A DNA stretch of 64,000 nucleotides from CAZUTO01 sp964623085 (GTDB lineage Bacteria > Pseudomonadota > Gammaproteobacteria > Pseudomonadales > GM7GCV1): the NCBI GenBank assembly GCA_964623085.1, contig CAZUTO010000001.1, positions 1-64,000 of the forward strand. Reading direction: 5' to 3'. A program made the position numbers and the translations under genes. The notes under the pieces were generated by a model that was given only the letters and a program-made list of their open reading frames with translations, was not told the origin of the DNA and did no database searches. Below are positions 42,224 to 51,089 of the stretch, piece by piece (position 1 is the stretch's first letter; each line of letters opens with the position of its first letter).

Positions 42224-43174
42224 ATGCTCCGAATCGTACAGTTTACCCAAATCACCTTTTGTCTCGTCAGTATGATCCTGACAAGTCTTTTCGCTCTATC
42301 TCTTTCTGGTGCCAATCTTGGGGGGGCAGACACAGCGGTTACCTCATTGAATGGGGTTTTGTCATCCGGCTTATTCATACTCATAGGTGCCTGTATAGAC
42401 TCAGGCAAGTATCTTTTCTGGGTTGAGAGAGAAAGGAATTTTGGCTATCTAGCGATCAGCCTTGTGCTTACCTTATTTTCCCTTTTGGCAAGTTGCGCGT
42501 TCTTCGTTTCTGCGGAGAAGGGTGCTTTAGATGATTCCAGGGTTAATACTCCTGAATATCTGGCATTCCAAGCCAGAATTGAATCGATTCAGGACGAAAT
42601 TGCATACCATGAACGCCTCATAGAATCTCGACTAAATAGCCAGTTTCATAGTCAGTGGGCAGAAGGAGAAAGAAATTCTGAAGAACTTGGTGAATTGAAG
42701 AATTCTTTAGCCATATTAATTGAATCGTCGTCAGAAGTAGGCCAGGAAGCATCAATAGAAATGGTTCCAATGTCTGATTTTTTCTCAGCTCTAGGTGCTT
42801 TCACCGGAACGAAAATCGATACGGTAAGGAATATTTGCTATGGGCTACTAGCACTATTGCTGGAAGTTAGTACTTTGGGCGCTATTAGCCTTACAAACTC
42901 TCTAAGGGTCGAACGCCATGAGAGCAATCAAAATGGTGAAACTTCAAGCGAGCCACAAATAAAAGAAGACCCTGATTTTCGGCAAAAATCTGCTCGGCTT
43001 TCTCAAGACATCGTTGATGGTAGAGTTAAACCAGTAATACGCCGGATTAAGGCTTCTAACTACGGACTAGATTTCGATGAGATAAAGCTTGTGCTTGCCA
43101 GGTTGTATTCAGCAGGCTTAATCGAACAAGACGCTCGAAGTAGCTATAAACTGAGAAACGGTGACCAAGACTAG
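42224..43174 (+). CDS. Membrane protein with coiled coil and C-terminal winged-helix-like domain
   Basis: A 316-residue protein from ATG 42224: about three to four membrane segments in the first 100 residues and near 195-220, a coiled coil between (about 115-165, FQARIESIQDEIAYHERLIE), and a C-terminal soluble domain (RVKPVIRRIKASNYGLDFDE, then LYSAGLIEQD) that resembles a winged helix. An upstream TTG start would lie within the dyad and is rejected; no clear ribosome site supports 42224. No family recognised; a signalling or partition role is possible. Confidence 0.6.
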   Translation: MLRIVQFTQITFCLVSMILTSLFALSLSGANLGGADTAVTSLNGVLSSGLFILIGACIDSGKYLFWVERERNFGYLAISLVLTLFSLLASCAFFVSAEKGALDDSRVNTPEYLAFQARIESIQDEIAYHERLIESRLNSQFHSQWAEGERNSEELGELKNSLAILIESSSEVGQEASIEMVPMSDFFSALGAFTGTKIDTVRNICYGLLALLLEVSTLGAISLTNSLRVERHESNQNGETSSEPQIKEDPDFRQKSARLSQDIVDGRVKPVIRRIKASNYGLDFDEIKLVLARLYSAGLIEQDARSSYKLRNGDQD

Positions 43175-43188
43175 CGGGTTTAAACTTG

Positions 43189-43437
43189 TTATAAATCTTT
43201 CTTCCATTGCTCAAACATCAAGGAAGTCGCAGTTCCTGGGTCTATGTCTAAGGCGTTACAAATCCGGAATAAGCTTTCGTAGTTAGGTCGCCGCTCTCCA
43301 GCTTCATATTTTTGGAGCATTCTCAACGTCACATCAGCTCTCGATGCCAATTCATCTTGTGTAAAATCCTTCTTTTCTCTTTCCTTTCAAGAGATAGCAG
43401 TTCTTTTTCTATTAAGCCGTTAGATATTAGTAGTTGA
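43189..43437 (-). pseudogene. Frameshifted XRE-family regulator
   Basis: On the minus strand, 59 codons up to TAA (43191-43189) read DFTQDELASRADVTLRMLQK then YEAGERRPNYESLFRICNAL and end EQWKKDL, a clear Cro/C1-type HTH. The N-terminal part (LIEKELLSLERKEK) is in a different frame, and a TGA blocks the HTH frame eight codons upstream. The frame change lies in an A/G-rich run near 43370-43387. No start codon is visible. It is therefore a broken gene next to the attR end, unless a sequencing error caused the shift. Confidence 0.75.
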
Positions 43438-43595
43438 GGAACGACTCAACCCGGTACTTACGCGCGGACAACGGATTTTGGATACTGTGTGCCGATTGTG
43501 TGGTTTGAATGGTATTTATTGGGAAGTTATAGGAATCTTGCTAGAGGTCGGCCTATTTAACTTATTGAAAAATAAAGGTTTAAATTTTGGGTCGA

Positions 43596-43643
43596 TGGCT
43601 TTTAACCAATTGGTCGCTGGTTCGAATCCAGCACGGCCCACCA
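43596..43643 (+). other. attR: 3' end of tRNA-Lys(TTT)
   Basis: These 48 bases match the 3' part of tRNA-Lys: anticodon loop CTTTTAA, T-arm GCTGGTTCGAATCCAGC, acceptor strand ACGGCCC, then A and CCA. The 5' half, D-arm and anticodon 5' stem are absent, so it is a fragment, not a gene. Such fragments mark the far end of an element inserted into the 3' end of a tRNA gene. The native terminator follows directly. Confidence 0.88.
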
Positions 43644-43645
43644 AA

Positions 43646-43684
43646 CAAACAAAAATGCCTCCCTTTGGGAGGCATTTTTGTTTG
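43646..43684 (+). terminator. tRNA-Lys terminator
   Basis: An 18-pair perfect stem (43646-43663 with 43667-43684) with loop TTT; the core is ATGCCTCCC/GGGAGGCAT and the A/T ends supply the T-run. It lies three bases after the tRNA CCA and is probably the original chromosomal terminator. Confidence 0.92.
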
Positions 43685-43879
43685 TATCGAAGATTGATCT
43701 TTTACTATAGACAAAAAACTAAGGGTTTTGAGTGTGATCGATAGGCGCTAAACGCGTTTATTTACATGATGACGGTCAGAAAATATAGCCGATACTTAAT
43801 CGCACAGTTGAATCAGCCCTGTCTTGGAATAGATCTTCCGCTCTACTAACTCGGCTACTTTCAGTTTCAGGTATGCCGC

Positions 43880-44572
43880 TCAGAGAATTAGCGACGCCAC
43901 TATCTCAAATTCGAAGCGAAGTGACTCTGCGACTCTGGCTAGCCCACCTGCGGCAGAGAATGGTTTTAGACCGATATCTGAATGGTCAAGACTAAAATCT
44001 CCGCTAGCGGTAATACTCGTTTCAGAAATCTCTAATTGCGCAGGTAATGCCATAGTATACGGCACTCCTTTAAAATTAATTTCGACAATAAAAGCGGTAT
44101 TCCGCCCGAAGGTTTGTGCCTCATCTACTTCGCTCCTCGGTGTGCTGATTTTGAGGATGATTTCGGGATGGGAATCTGCATCCAACACTAATTCACTCAG
44201 CATATTCTTTTTGGTTCCTATCTTAATATTTTCTGAGACTGGCTCACGAAAGGAATCATCCGCGGCCTTAGCGCGCTCGCTGTCATCGTCGACGAGAAAA
44301 TTGCTTGGAGAAAAGGCTAGTGATGCTCGAGCCATTTCCTCATCGAGATGCGCCTCACCATTTATGTCCCTAATCGCAATGAGATGAGAATGAGCAAGTG
44401 CCCGACCGAGACCAGCGACACCTGTGTATATGTGAATATAGGAATCTTCTGTATTAACTATGTAGCTTTTGCTAGTGACATCCTGTGCGGAAACGGTAAC
44501 CGAAGATATGAAAAAAAAGATCGGTAAGACGGCTAAAAGCCAAGCTTTTTGAAACATTGCTCTTGTGAACAT
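43880..44572 (-). CDS. YceI-like exported lipocalin-fold protein
   Basis: A 230-residue exported protein with a signal peptide (cleavage near VSAQD). The mature part resembles the YceI family, which binds isoprenoid-like lipids in a beta-barrel: SYIVNTEDSYIHIYTGV, then MLSELVLDADSHPEIILKIS and FSLDHSDIGLKPFSA. AGGA lies about 8 bases before the ATG. It is the first chromosomal gene after attR. Isoprenoid binding would suit its proximity to the isoprenoid genes, but the ligand is not known. Confidence 0.72.
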   Translation of the reverse strand: MFTRAMFQKAWLLAVLPIFFFISSVTVSAQDVTSKSYIVNTEDSYIHIYTGVAGLGRALAHSHLIAIRDINGEAHLDEEMARASLAFSPSNFLVDDDSERAKAADDSFREPVSENIKIGTKKNMLSELVLDADSHPEIILKISTPRSEVDEAQTFGRNTAFIVEINFKGVPYTMALPAQLEISETSITASGDFSLDHSDIGLKPFSAAGGLARVAESLRFEFEIVASLIL

Positions 44573-44698
44573 ATCTTGATCCTGATGCTGGCTTCTATGG
44601 TGTTATCCTAAAGCGATTGCTTAGGCGAGGGAAATATCTATTATCGAAATTCTATTGCTCGCTGTATATTCAGCTATTGAATGTTGAGGCTATAAGTG

Positions 44699-45424
44699 AT
44701 GACGTTGTTATTTGAAGAGTTGGACGCTCGGGATACTCCACTCGGGGTTCTTAGTTTACGTAAGCGTGCAGAGTTGAGGTTGGACAATCGCATTGTTTAC
44801 GAAGTAAAGCTCGGGGATGATTTCTTGATGTCTAGTCTTTTTCCCGAAGCCGAAATTCAGCTTTCCAAATTGGGTCTTGAGGCGTTAAAGCACAACGGAC
44901 ACACGACTGATCTGCAAGTCATCGTAGGCGGGTTAGGGCTGGGTTACACCGCAGCCACCGCACTAGAAGATCAGAGTGTTAGTTCGCTGACGGTTATCGA
45001 CATCATGCCAGCGGTGATTGAGTGGCATCAAAAACACATGGTCCCATTAGGAAAAACGCTCTGCTCGGATCCTCGATGTGAACTGCAGCTCGGAGATTTT
45101 TTTGAGTTGGCAACACAAGCTAATGCCTCCTTTGGCCCTAAGGATAAGAAAGTGCACGCAGTGTTTCTAGATATCGATCATTCGCCAAGCTGGTGGCTCG
45201 ATCAGGGAAATAGTCATTTTTATTCGCCGGATGCCCTTGCGCTCATGCGAGATAAAATGATCAGTGGCGGTGTGTTCGGATTATGGTCGGATGAACTTCC
45301 CAGTGAAGAATTTGTGAGCTTGCTCGAAGAGCTCTTTCAGCGAGTTGAGACACATGTCATTAGTTTTCCAAACCCTTACACAGGCAAAGAATCGACGAAT
45401 GCTGTTTATCTCGCTGTAGTATAG
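44699..45424 (+). CDS. Spermidine-synthase-like SAM-dependent protein
   Basis: A 241-residue Rossmann-fold protein with the glycine-rich SAM motif VGGLGLGYTAATAL, the acidic residue in VIDIMPAVIEWHQ, and a conserved HAVFLDIDHSPSWWLD. It belongs to the spermidine synthase/SpeE-like methyltransferase superfamily; the key polyamine Asp residues cannot be confirmed. ATG 44699 follows GAGG by 9 bases. It is divergent from the YceI-like gene. Confidence 0.75.
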   Translation: MTLLFEELDARDTPLGVLSLRKRAELRLDNRIVYEVKLGDDFLMSSLFPEAEIQLSKLGLEALKHNGHTTDLQVIVGGLGLGYTAATALEDQSVSSLTVIDIMPAVIEWHQKHMVPLGKTLCSDPRCELQLGDFFELATQANASFGPKDKKVHAVFLDIDHSPSWWLDQGNSHFYSPDALALMRDKMISGGVFGLWSDELPSEEFVSLLEELFQRVETHVISFPNPYTGKESTNAVYLAVV

Positions 45425-45550
45425 TTTCTGAAGAGAAGGGTGCTTGCCGCAAGGAAATCTATAGAGCTTTTCTAGAATTCTTCCTATATGTACGCGATTC
45501 AATTACCCGCTGATCTTTAGATAAATACATGTCCATTTACGTTGCTGATA

Positions 45551-47467
45551 TCAAACTTCATTGACGCTATTTTTAACTCTTAGATCATCGAGAGCTACGC
45601 CTATTTTTTCGAGGATAGATTGAGAATCTAGACCAGCTTCACTAAGTAGCTGGTTTCTGGTTCCTTGATCTTGGAAAAGATCGGGCAGCCCCAAGCAAAG
45701 CGTTTGAATCGAGCACTGTGCTTCACTTAAGAATTCGAGTACGGCTGCGCCTGCACCACCGGCAATCGCATTCTCTTCTATAGTGACTATAAGTGAATGA
45801 GTTTCCGCCAATTTTAAGATGAGGTCTGTATCGATGGGTTTGACGAAGCGCATGTCTGCCACAGTCGCATCGAGGGAGTCTGCCGCCACCATCGCTTCTT
45901 GAAGTACCGTGCCGAAAGACAGTATTGCGACCTCACTGCCTTCTCTTCGAATGACGCCTTTGCCAACATCAAACGCCGTCATTTCTTCTGCTATTTCTAC
46001 GTTCGGGCCGCCACCGCGAGGATATCGAACCGCCGATGGTCCTTGGTGTTGGTGTGCGGTATAAAGTGCTTGCCTGGTTTCGTTCTCGTCAGAGGGCGCT
46101 AACACCAACATGTTGGGAATGCAGCGCAGGAAACTAAGATCAAATGCGCCTGCATGTGAAGGACCGTCTTCGCCAACCAAGCCGGCACGATCTAAAGCGA
46201 AAGTGACGTCTAGATTCTGCAGGGCCACATCGTGAATAAGCTGATCATACCCACGTTGTAGAAACGTAGAATAGATCGCAACGACAGGTTTCAGGCCTTC
46301 GCAAGCAAAGCCTGCACCCAGCGTTACGGCGTGTTGTTCTGCGATACCTACATCATGGTAGCGATCAGGAAACTGTTTGGCGTATTGCACCATGCCTGAA
46401 CCCTCACGCATTGCAGGCGTAATAGCTACTAATTTGTCGTCTTTGGCAGCCATGTCACACAACCATTGGCCAAACACATCTTGGTACTTTGGCCCAGATT
46501 TAACGGCCACGGGCTTTGATGCTGGTTTGGGCTCTATTTTCGACAGAGCATGGTATTTGATAGGGTCGTCTTCTGCCGCTTTCAGGCCGCGACCTTTTTG
46601 GGTAACAACATGCAATAAAACAGGCTGCTTTAAATGATGTATGTTACGCAGAGTCTCAACCAAAATTTCGAGGTTGTGACCGTCTATAGGCCCAATATAG
46701 TTAAACCCAATTTCTTCAAATAGGGTGCCAGGAGAAAGCATTCCTTTCACATGTTCCTCGGTTCGTCGAACAAATTCAGAGGCGCGCGGAATACGTGAGA
46801 GTACCTTTTGTCCACTGCTGCGAATATTGTTGTATAAACGACTCGCCCAGATCCTAGAGAAATAAGTCGATAGGGCACCTACATTCTCGGAAATCGACAT
46901 ATTGTTGTCATTTAGAACCACGAGCATATCGGCATCCGTAGATCCGGCGTGGTTCAATGCTTCAAAGGCCATTCCGGCCGTCATGGCACCATCCCCAATA
47001 ACGGCGATATGCTTGCGTGAATCTTTTAATAATTTACTTGATAACGCCATACCCAAAGCGGCGCTGATGGATGTACTGCTGTGACCCACACCAAAGGTGT
47101 CATACTCGCTCTCAGAGCGCTTTGGAAACCCAGCCAAACCATCTTTTTGGCGCATGCTGTGCATAGAATCTTTGCGACCAGTTAGGATCTTGTGCGGATA
47201 GGCTTGGTGTCCCACATCCCAAACTAATCTGTCTATCGGTGTGTCGTAAACATAATGAAGCGCCAATGTTAATTCGACGACACCCATACCTGCACCGAAG
47301 TGGCCGCCGGTTTGCGAAACACTATAAAGTATATAAGCGCGCAGCTCGTCAGCGAGTGTTAGGAGTTGCGCTTCCTCTAGATGGCGAAGGTCTGCAGGGC
47401 AAGTAATGCTATCAAGCAGCGGTGTGCTTGGTAATTCTTCGGGAAACTGGTCGTAAGTTTTAGTCAT
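45551..47467 (-). CDS. dxs: 1-deoxy-D-xylulose-5-phosphate synthase
   Basis: A 638-residue thiamine-diphosphate enzyme that joins pyruvate and glyceraldehyde-3-phosphate, the first step of the MEP isoprenoid pathway. The TPP motif is visible (GDGAMTAGMAFEALNHAG followed by VLNDNN), together with WDVGHQAYPHKILTGR and the transketolase pyrimidine domain with EDGPSHAGAFD. Length is normal. It follows ispA by 17 bases on the same strand, so the two form an operon. Confidence 0.97.
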   Translation of the reverse strand: MTKTYDQFPEELPSTPLLDSITCPADLRHLEEAQLLTLADELRAYILYSVSQTGGHFGAGMGVVELTLALHYVYDTPIDRLVWDVGHQAYPHKILTGRKDSMHSMRQKDGLAGFPKRSESEYDTFGVGHSSTSISAALGMALSSKLLKDSRKHIAVIGDGAMTAGMAFEALNHAGSTDADMLVVLNDNNMSISENVGALSTYFSRIWASRLYNNIRSSGQKVLSRIPRASEFVRRTEEHVKGMLSPGTLFEEIGFNYIGPIDGHNLEILVETLRNIHHLKQPVLLHVVTQKGRGLKAAEDDPIKYHALSKIEPKPASKPVAVKSGPKYQDVFGQWLCDMAAKDDKLVAITPAMREGSGMVQYAKQFPDRYHDVGIAEQHAVTLGAGFACEGLKPVVAIYSTFLQRGYDQLIHDVALQNLDVTFALDRAGLVGEDGPSHAGAFDLSFLRCIPNMLVLAPSDENETRQALYTAHQHQGPSAVRYPRGGGPNVEIAEEMTAFDVGKGVIRREGSEVAILSFGTVLQEAMVAADSLDATVADMRFVKPIDTDLILKLAETHSLIVTIEENAIAGGAGAAVLEFLSEAQCSIQTLCLGLPDLFQDQGTRNQLLSEAGLDSQSILEKIGVALDDLRVKNSVNEV

Positions 47468-47484
47468 AGATTATCAACTAGCGT

Positions 47485-48396
47485 TTAATGTGTTCTAGAC
47501 ACTATGTAGTCTGCCATATTTCGAAGATAGATGGCGGATTCGTTGAAACCGCTTAATGCGTTTAGCGCATTTTGGTGCAGTTCATTAAGTTTTTGTTTTG
47601 CCCCATCTAAGCCCAAATGAGACACATACGTTGGCTTGTTACGCTCTATATCGGCGCCTTGTTTTTTTCCGAGTAAGCTGGTTTCTACTGTCGCATCAAG
47701 AATGTCATCTTTAACCTGAAAAGCTAGCCCGATAGCTTCTGCGTAATTCTTCAGCGTTTCATGCACGGACAGGTCGTCCTGTTCAACCGCATATGCGCCG
47801 AGCAATATGCTTGCACGAATCAACGCGCCAGTTTTTAGTTTATGCATGCCTTCTAGGTGGTCTAGCTCGATAGATTTTCCGACAGCCTCAAGATCAATCA
47901 TTTGTCCTCCAGTCATACCGTCAACGCCAGTTGCGAAGGCAAGTTCTTGAAGGCATGAAAGTTTAGTCTCAGCGGTCAGGTCTGGAGAAGTGACTAAGAT
48001 ATCAAATGCTTTTGTTTGTAAAGCATCACCAGCAAGTATGGCCGTCGCCTCGTCATAGGCGATATGTGTGGTTGGTTTGCCGCGGCGTAAATCGTCATCA
48101 TCCATTGCAGGAAGGTCATCATGTACCAAAGAGTATGCGTGAATGAGCTCAAGCGCGCAGGCTGCTGTGCGCAAACCAGAATGTTCCATGACATCTCGCT
48201 CAGCTAACGCCGCGGCAGCAAAACACAATATAGGGCGGACGCGCTTGCCGCCATTAAGCACTGAATAGCTCATTGCTTCGTATAAACGAGCTTGCCGTAT
48301 CGTTGATGGATTCTGTTGCGAAGAAAGTAATTGCGTGAGTTCTGCATCTGTGAGCTCACGAACTTTCGACATAAAACTAGGTAATTCAGATGACAT
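47485..48396 (-). CDS. ispA: Farnesyl diphosphate synthase
   Basis: A 303-residue all-helical prenyltransferase that makes FPP from IPP and DMAPP. The first aspartate-rich motif is DDLPAMDDDDLRRG and the second VKDDILD. Tyr-Ser two and one residues before the HDD region are consistent with short-chain products. It precedes dxs. The FPP product feeds the squalene synthase encoded at 52341. xseB, often upstream, is not present. Confidence 0.95.
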   Translation of the reverse strand: MSSELPSFMSKVRELTDAELTQLLSSQQNPSTIRQARLYEAMSYSVLNGGKRVRPILCFAAAALAERDVMEHSGLRTAACALELIHAYSLVHDDLPAMDDDDLRRGKPTTHIAYDEATAILAGDALQTKAFDILVTSPDLTAETKLSCLQELAFATGVDGMTGGQMIDLEAVGKSIELDHLEGMHKLKTGALIRASILLGAYAVEQDDLSVHETLKNYAEAIGLAFQVKDDILDATVETSLLGKKQGADIERNKPTYVSHLGLDGAKQKLNELHQNALNALSGFNESAIYLRNMADYIVSRTH

Positions 48397-48782
48397 ATAT
48401 TCCTATTATGCACGCATTCAAAATGCGAGCGTATCGCTACAGTGCGTTAAATAATTGGGCTTTGTATAGAAAGACTATAGGCAAGCGGCTAAGTTTTATA
48501 ATGTTTCTGGTTTTGTCAACGTTTCAGATTATTTTGTGCCAGATACCAACCATTGAATAACGGCCTTTTAGCTTTATAAACTTTCCCCAGTGATCCTTTG
48601 GTTGCTATATAAAACTGCCTAAACGATATCGATTATTCTATTGGCTAATCCTAGCCTCATCACTCATACTATATTGTGGTTGAGGCTGTTGTTCAATCAG
48701 TCACGTAAAATTTTAATTTACCTCAAAATGACAACAGTAGTTCGTCTAGAGGTTATCGAAAGTTCGAGGTTCTAGGCCAATT
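48397..48782. other. Intergenic region between divergent ispA and ispG
   Basis: A 386-base region with no gene. It must hold the divergent promoters of ispA-dxs and ispG. No strong -35/-10 pair, inverted repeat or known operator stands out by eye; A/T-rich tracts dominate. Confidence 0.6.
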
Positions 48783-50006
48783 ATGGAAGTATCAAGTCTC
48801 TATCCTAAGAGAACAGCCGTTCAAGTAGGAAATGTAGAAGTAGGTGGTAGTTCTCCCGTCAGAGTTCAATCGATGACAAATACAGACACGGCAGATATCG
48901 ATGGCACAGTTGTGCAGGTTTTGGCGTTGGCTAATGCTGGGTCTGAGTTAGTGCGTTTAACGGTTAACAACGAAGACGCGGCTGCTGCGGTTCCGCATAT
49001 CAGAGACAAGTTGCTTGCGAAGGACGTGGATGTTCCTTTAGTTGGTGATTTTCATTACAACGGTCATAAGCTGCTGACTCGGCACCCGGCGTGCGCAGAG
49101 GCATTGGCAAAATATCGCATTAACCCCGGTAACGTTGGTCGCGGCGCGCGCAAGGATGAACAATTTGCCAGTGTGATCGAAGCAGCCTGCAAATATGACA
49201 AGCCTGTGCGCATCGGTGTGAATTGGGGAAGCCTAGATCAGGCATTACTTGCCGAGATGCTGGATGCGAATAACCAACTAGACGAGCCTCGTCCATTAGA
49301 AGAGATACAACGAGAGAGTATCATTCGTTCAGCCTTGGATAGTGCCAAAATGGCTGAAAGCATTGGTCTTGGTCACGACAAGATTCTTATTTCTTGTAAA
49401 ACTAGCGCTGTTCAAGAATTGATAAAAATCTATCGTGAGTTGGCCGCGCTCTGCGACTACCCATTGCATTTGGGTTTAACGGAAGCGGGAATGGGTTCTA
49501 AAGGTATTGTTGCATCGACAGCCGCTCTGGCAATTCTGTTGCAAAATGGCATAGGCGATACCATACGTATCTCGTTGACGCCCGAGCCCGGTGGTGACCG
49601 GACTCAGGAGGTTATCGTGGCGCAAGAAATTCTTCAGTCTCTAGGGCTGAGGTCTTTTACCCCTATGGTAGTTGCCTGCCCAGGTTGTGGTCGAACAACC
49701 AGCACATTTTTCCAGACACTGGCAAAAGATATTCAAACTTATTTGCGTCATCAAATGCCCGTTTGGCGTAAGACCCACGATGGGGTAGAGGATATGACTG
49801 TTGCCGTAATGGGTTGTGTGGTCAATGGGCCCGGCGAAAGCAAGCACGCGAATATCGGTATTAGTTTGCCTGGGACAGGCGAGCAACCGGTCGCGCCAGT
49901 TTTCGTTGACGGCGAAAGAGATCGTACCCTGAAGGGCGATGATATCGCCTTTCAATTTCAGGCGTTAGTCGAAGACTACGTTGCGAAAAACTACAAAACA
50001 AATTAG
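48783..50006 (+). CDS. ispG: HMBPP synthase (IspG/GcpE)
   Basis: A 407-residue [4Fe-4S] enzyme converting MEcPP to HMBPP. The cluster ligands are visible: CPGCGRTTSTF and GCVVNGPGE. The N-terminal TIM barrel has SMTNTDTADIDGTV and VGDFHYNGH. It is about 35 residues longer than the E. coli protein, within the range of family members. It leads the plus-strand block ispG-ispH-hpnH. Confidence 0.96.
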   Translation: MEVSSLYPKRTAVQVGNVEVGGSSPVRVQSMTNTDTADIDGTVVQVLALANAGSELVRLTVNNEDAAAAVPHIRDKLLAKDVDVPLVGDFHYNGHKLLTRHPACAEALAKYRINPGNVGRGARKDEQFASVIEAACKYDKPVRIGVNWGSLDQALLAEMLDANNQLDEPRPLEEIQRESIIRSALDSAKMAESIGLGHDKILISCKTSAVQELIKIYRELAALCDYPLHLGLTEAGMGSKGIVASTAALAILLQNGIGDTIRISLTPEPGGDRTQEVIVAQEILQSLGLRSFTPMVVACPGCGRTTSTFFQTLAKDIQTYLRHQMPVWRKTHDGVEDMTVAVMGCVVNGPGESKHANIGISLPGTGEQPVAPVFVDGERDRTLKGDDIAFQFQALVEDYVAKNYKTN

Positions 50007-50090
50007 TTATTTAGGTTGGTTGAAAAAGCATTACCGAACCACTAAGGTGACGCATCTTTTTAACTAATAACGTTAGAATAGTCGGAATAT

Positions 50091-51053
50091 ATGGAACTAA
50101 TACAAGCTAAACCGCGCGGCTTTTGTGCTGGCGTTGTTAGAGCAATAGAAATTGTTGAGTTGGCACTTGATGTCTGCGAGGCGCCCATCTATGTCTACCA
50201 TGAGATTGTTCACAATCGCCATGTGGTTGAAGATTTGGAGAAACGCGGCGCTATTTTTGTTGAGAGCTTATCGGAAATACCTGCCGGTTCCGTCACTATA
50301 TTCAGTGCACATGGTGTGCCGCAAAGCGTGGTGTCAGAAGCGAGTGAACGAAAGCTTGATGTCATTGATGCAACATGCCCATTGGTAACTAAAGTGCATT
50401 TGCAAGCACGCAGCTATAGCGGTCAAGGCTATTCCGTTATTATCGTCGGGCACGTTGGACACCAAGAAGTCGAAGGTACTTTGGGCGCCATTAAAGGGCC
50501 AGCCTATGTGCTGTCTACCTTAGAAGAGGTGGCGCAACTAGAGGTCGAAGACCCGGAAAAAGTTGCTTATGTCACGCAAACGACGTTAAGCATTGATGAT
50601 ACTCGAGAAGTGATCGATGCCCTAAAGGCGCGCTATCCAGAAATACAGGGTCCAGGCCTAGACGATATTTGTTATGCGACCCAAAATCGCCAAAATGCGG
50701 TGCACGAGTTGGCGCAGCAAGTTGATCTTATGTTGGTTGTCGGTTCATCAAATAGTTCCAACTCAAGTCGCTTAAGAGAAGTTGGAGAGCAATTTGGCGT
50801 CACCTCTTATCTCATCGAAAATGAGAGTCATATAAAAGACGAGTGGCTTTCGGAAGGCATAAAAATTGGTGTCACAGCGGGAGCTTCTGCTCCAGAAGTG
50901 TTGGTTGAGGAAGTAATTGACCGGCTTAGGCGCAGTGGCGTAACGAAAGTATCGACAATGAACGGCGTGGAAGAATCTGCTGTTTTTAAAATACCCAAGA
51001 AGCTGATTGAAGCTAAAGAGATTTTGGATAACTCCCAAACTTCTGCAACTTAA
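50091..51053 (+). CDS. ispH: HMBPP reductase (IspH/LytB)
   Basis: A 320-residue [4Fe-4S] enzyme that makes IPP and DMAPP from HMBPP. The three cluster cysteines are in RGFCAGVVRA, DATCPLV and CYATQNRQ; the catalytic Glu and Thr region TQTTLS is present. Length is normal. It follows ispG by 85 bases. Pairing of the last two MEP genes with hpnH suggests coordinated supply for hopanoids. Confidence 0.96.
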   Translation: MELIQAKPRGFCAGVVRAIEIVELALDVCEAPIYVYHEIVHNRHVVEDLEKRGAIFVESLSEIPAGSVTIFSAHGVPQSVVSEASERKLDVIDATCPLVTKVHLQARSYSGQGYSVIIVGHVGHQEVEGTLGAIKGPAYVLSTLEEVAQLEVEDPEKVAYVTQTTLSIDDTREVIDALKARYPEIQGPGLDDICYATQNRQNAVHELAQQVDLMLVVGSSNSSNSSRLREVGEQFGVTSYLIENESHIKDEWLSEGIKIGVTAGASAPEVLVEEVIDRLRRSGVTKVSTMNGVEESAVFKIPKKLIEAKEILDNSQTSAT

Positions 51054-51089
51054 TCAAATCGCAACTTAATAGAGATTGAAAGGTATATT

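Noticed and set aside
43596..43643. Complete tRNA-Lys gene
   Set aside because: The 5' acceptor strand, D-arm and half the anticodon stem are absent; only the 3' 48 bases match.
43478..43744. 88-residue open frame across the tRNA fragment
   Set aside because: It reads through the tRNA-Lys 3' end and the perfect terminator stem; no protein features.
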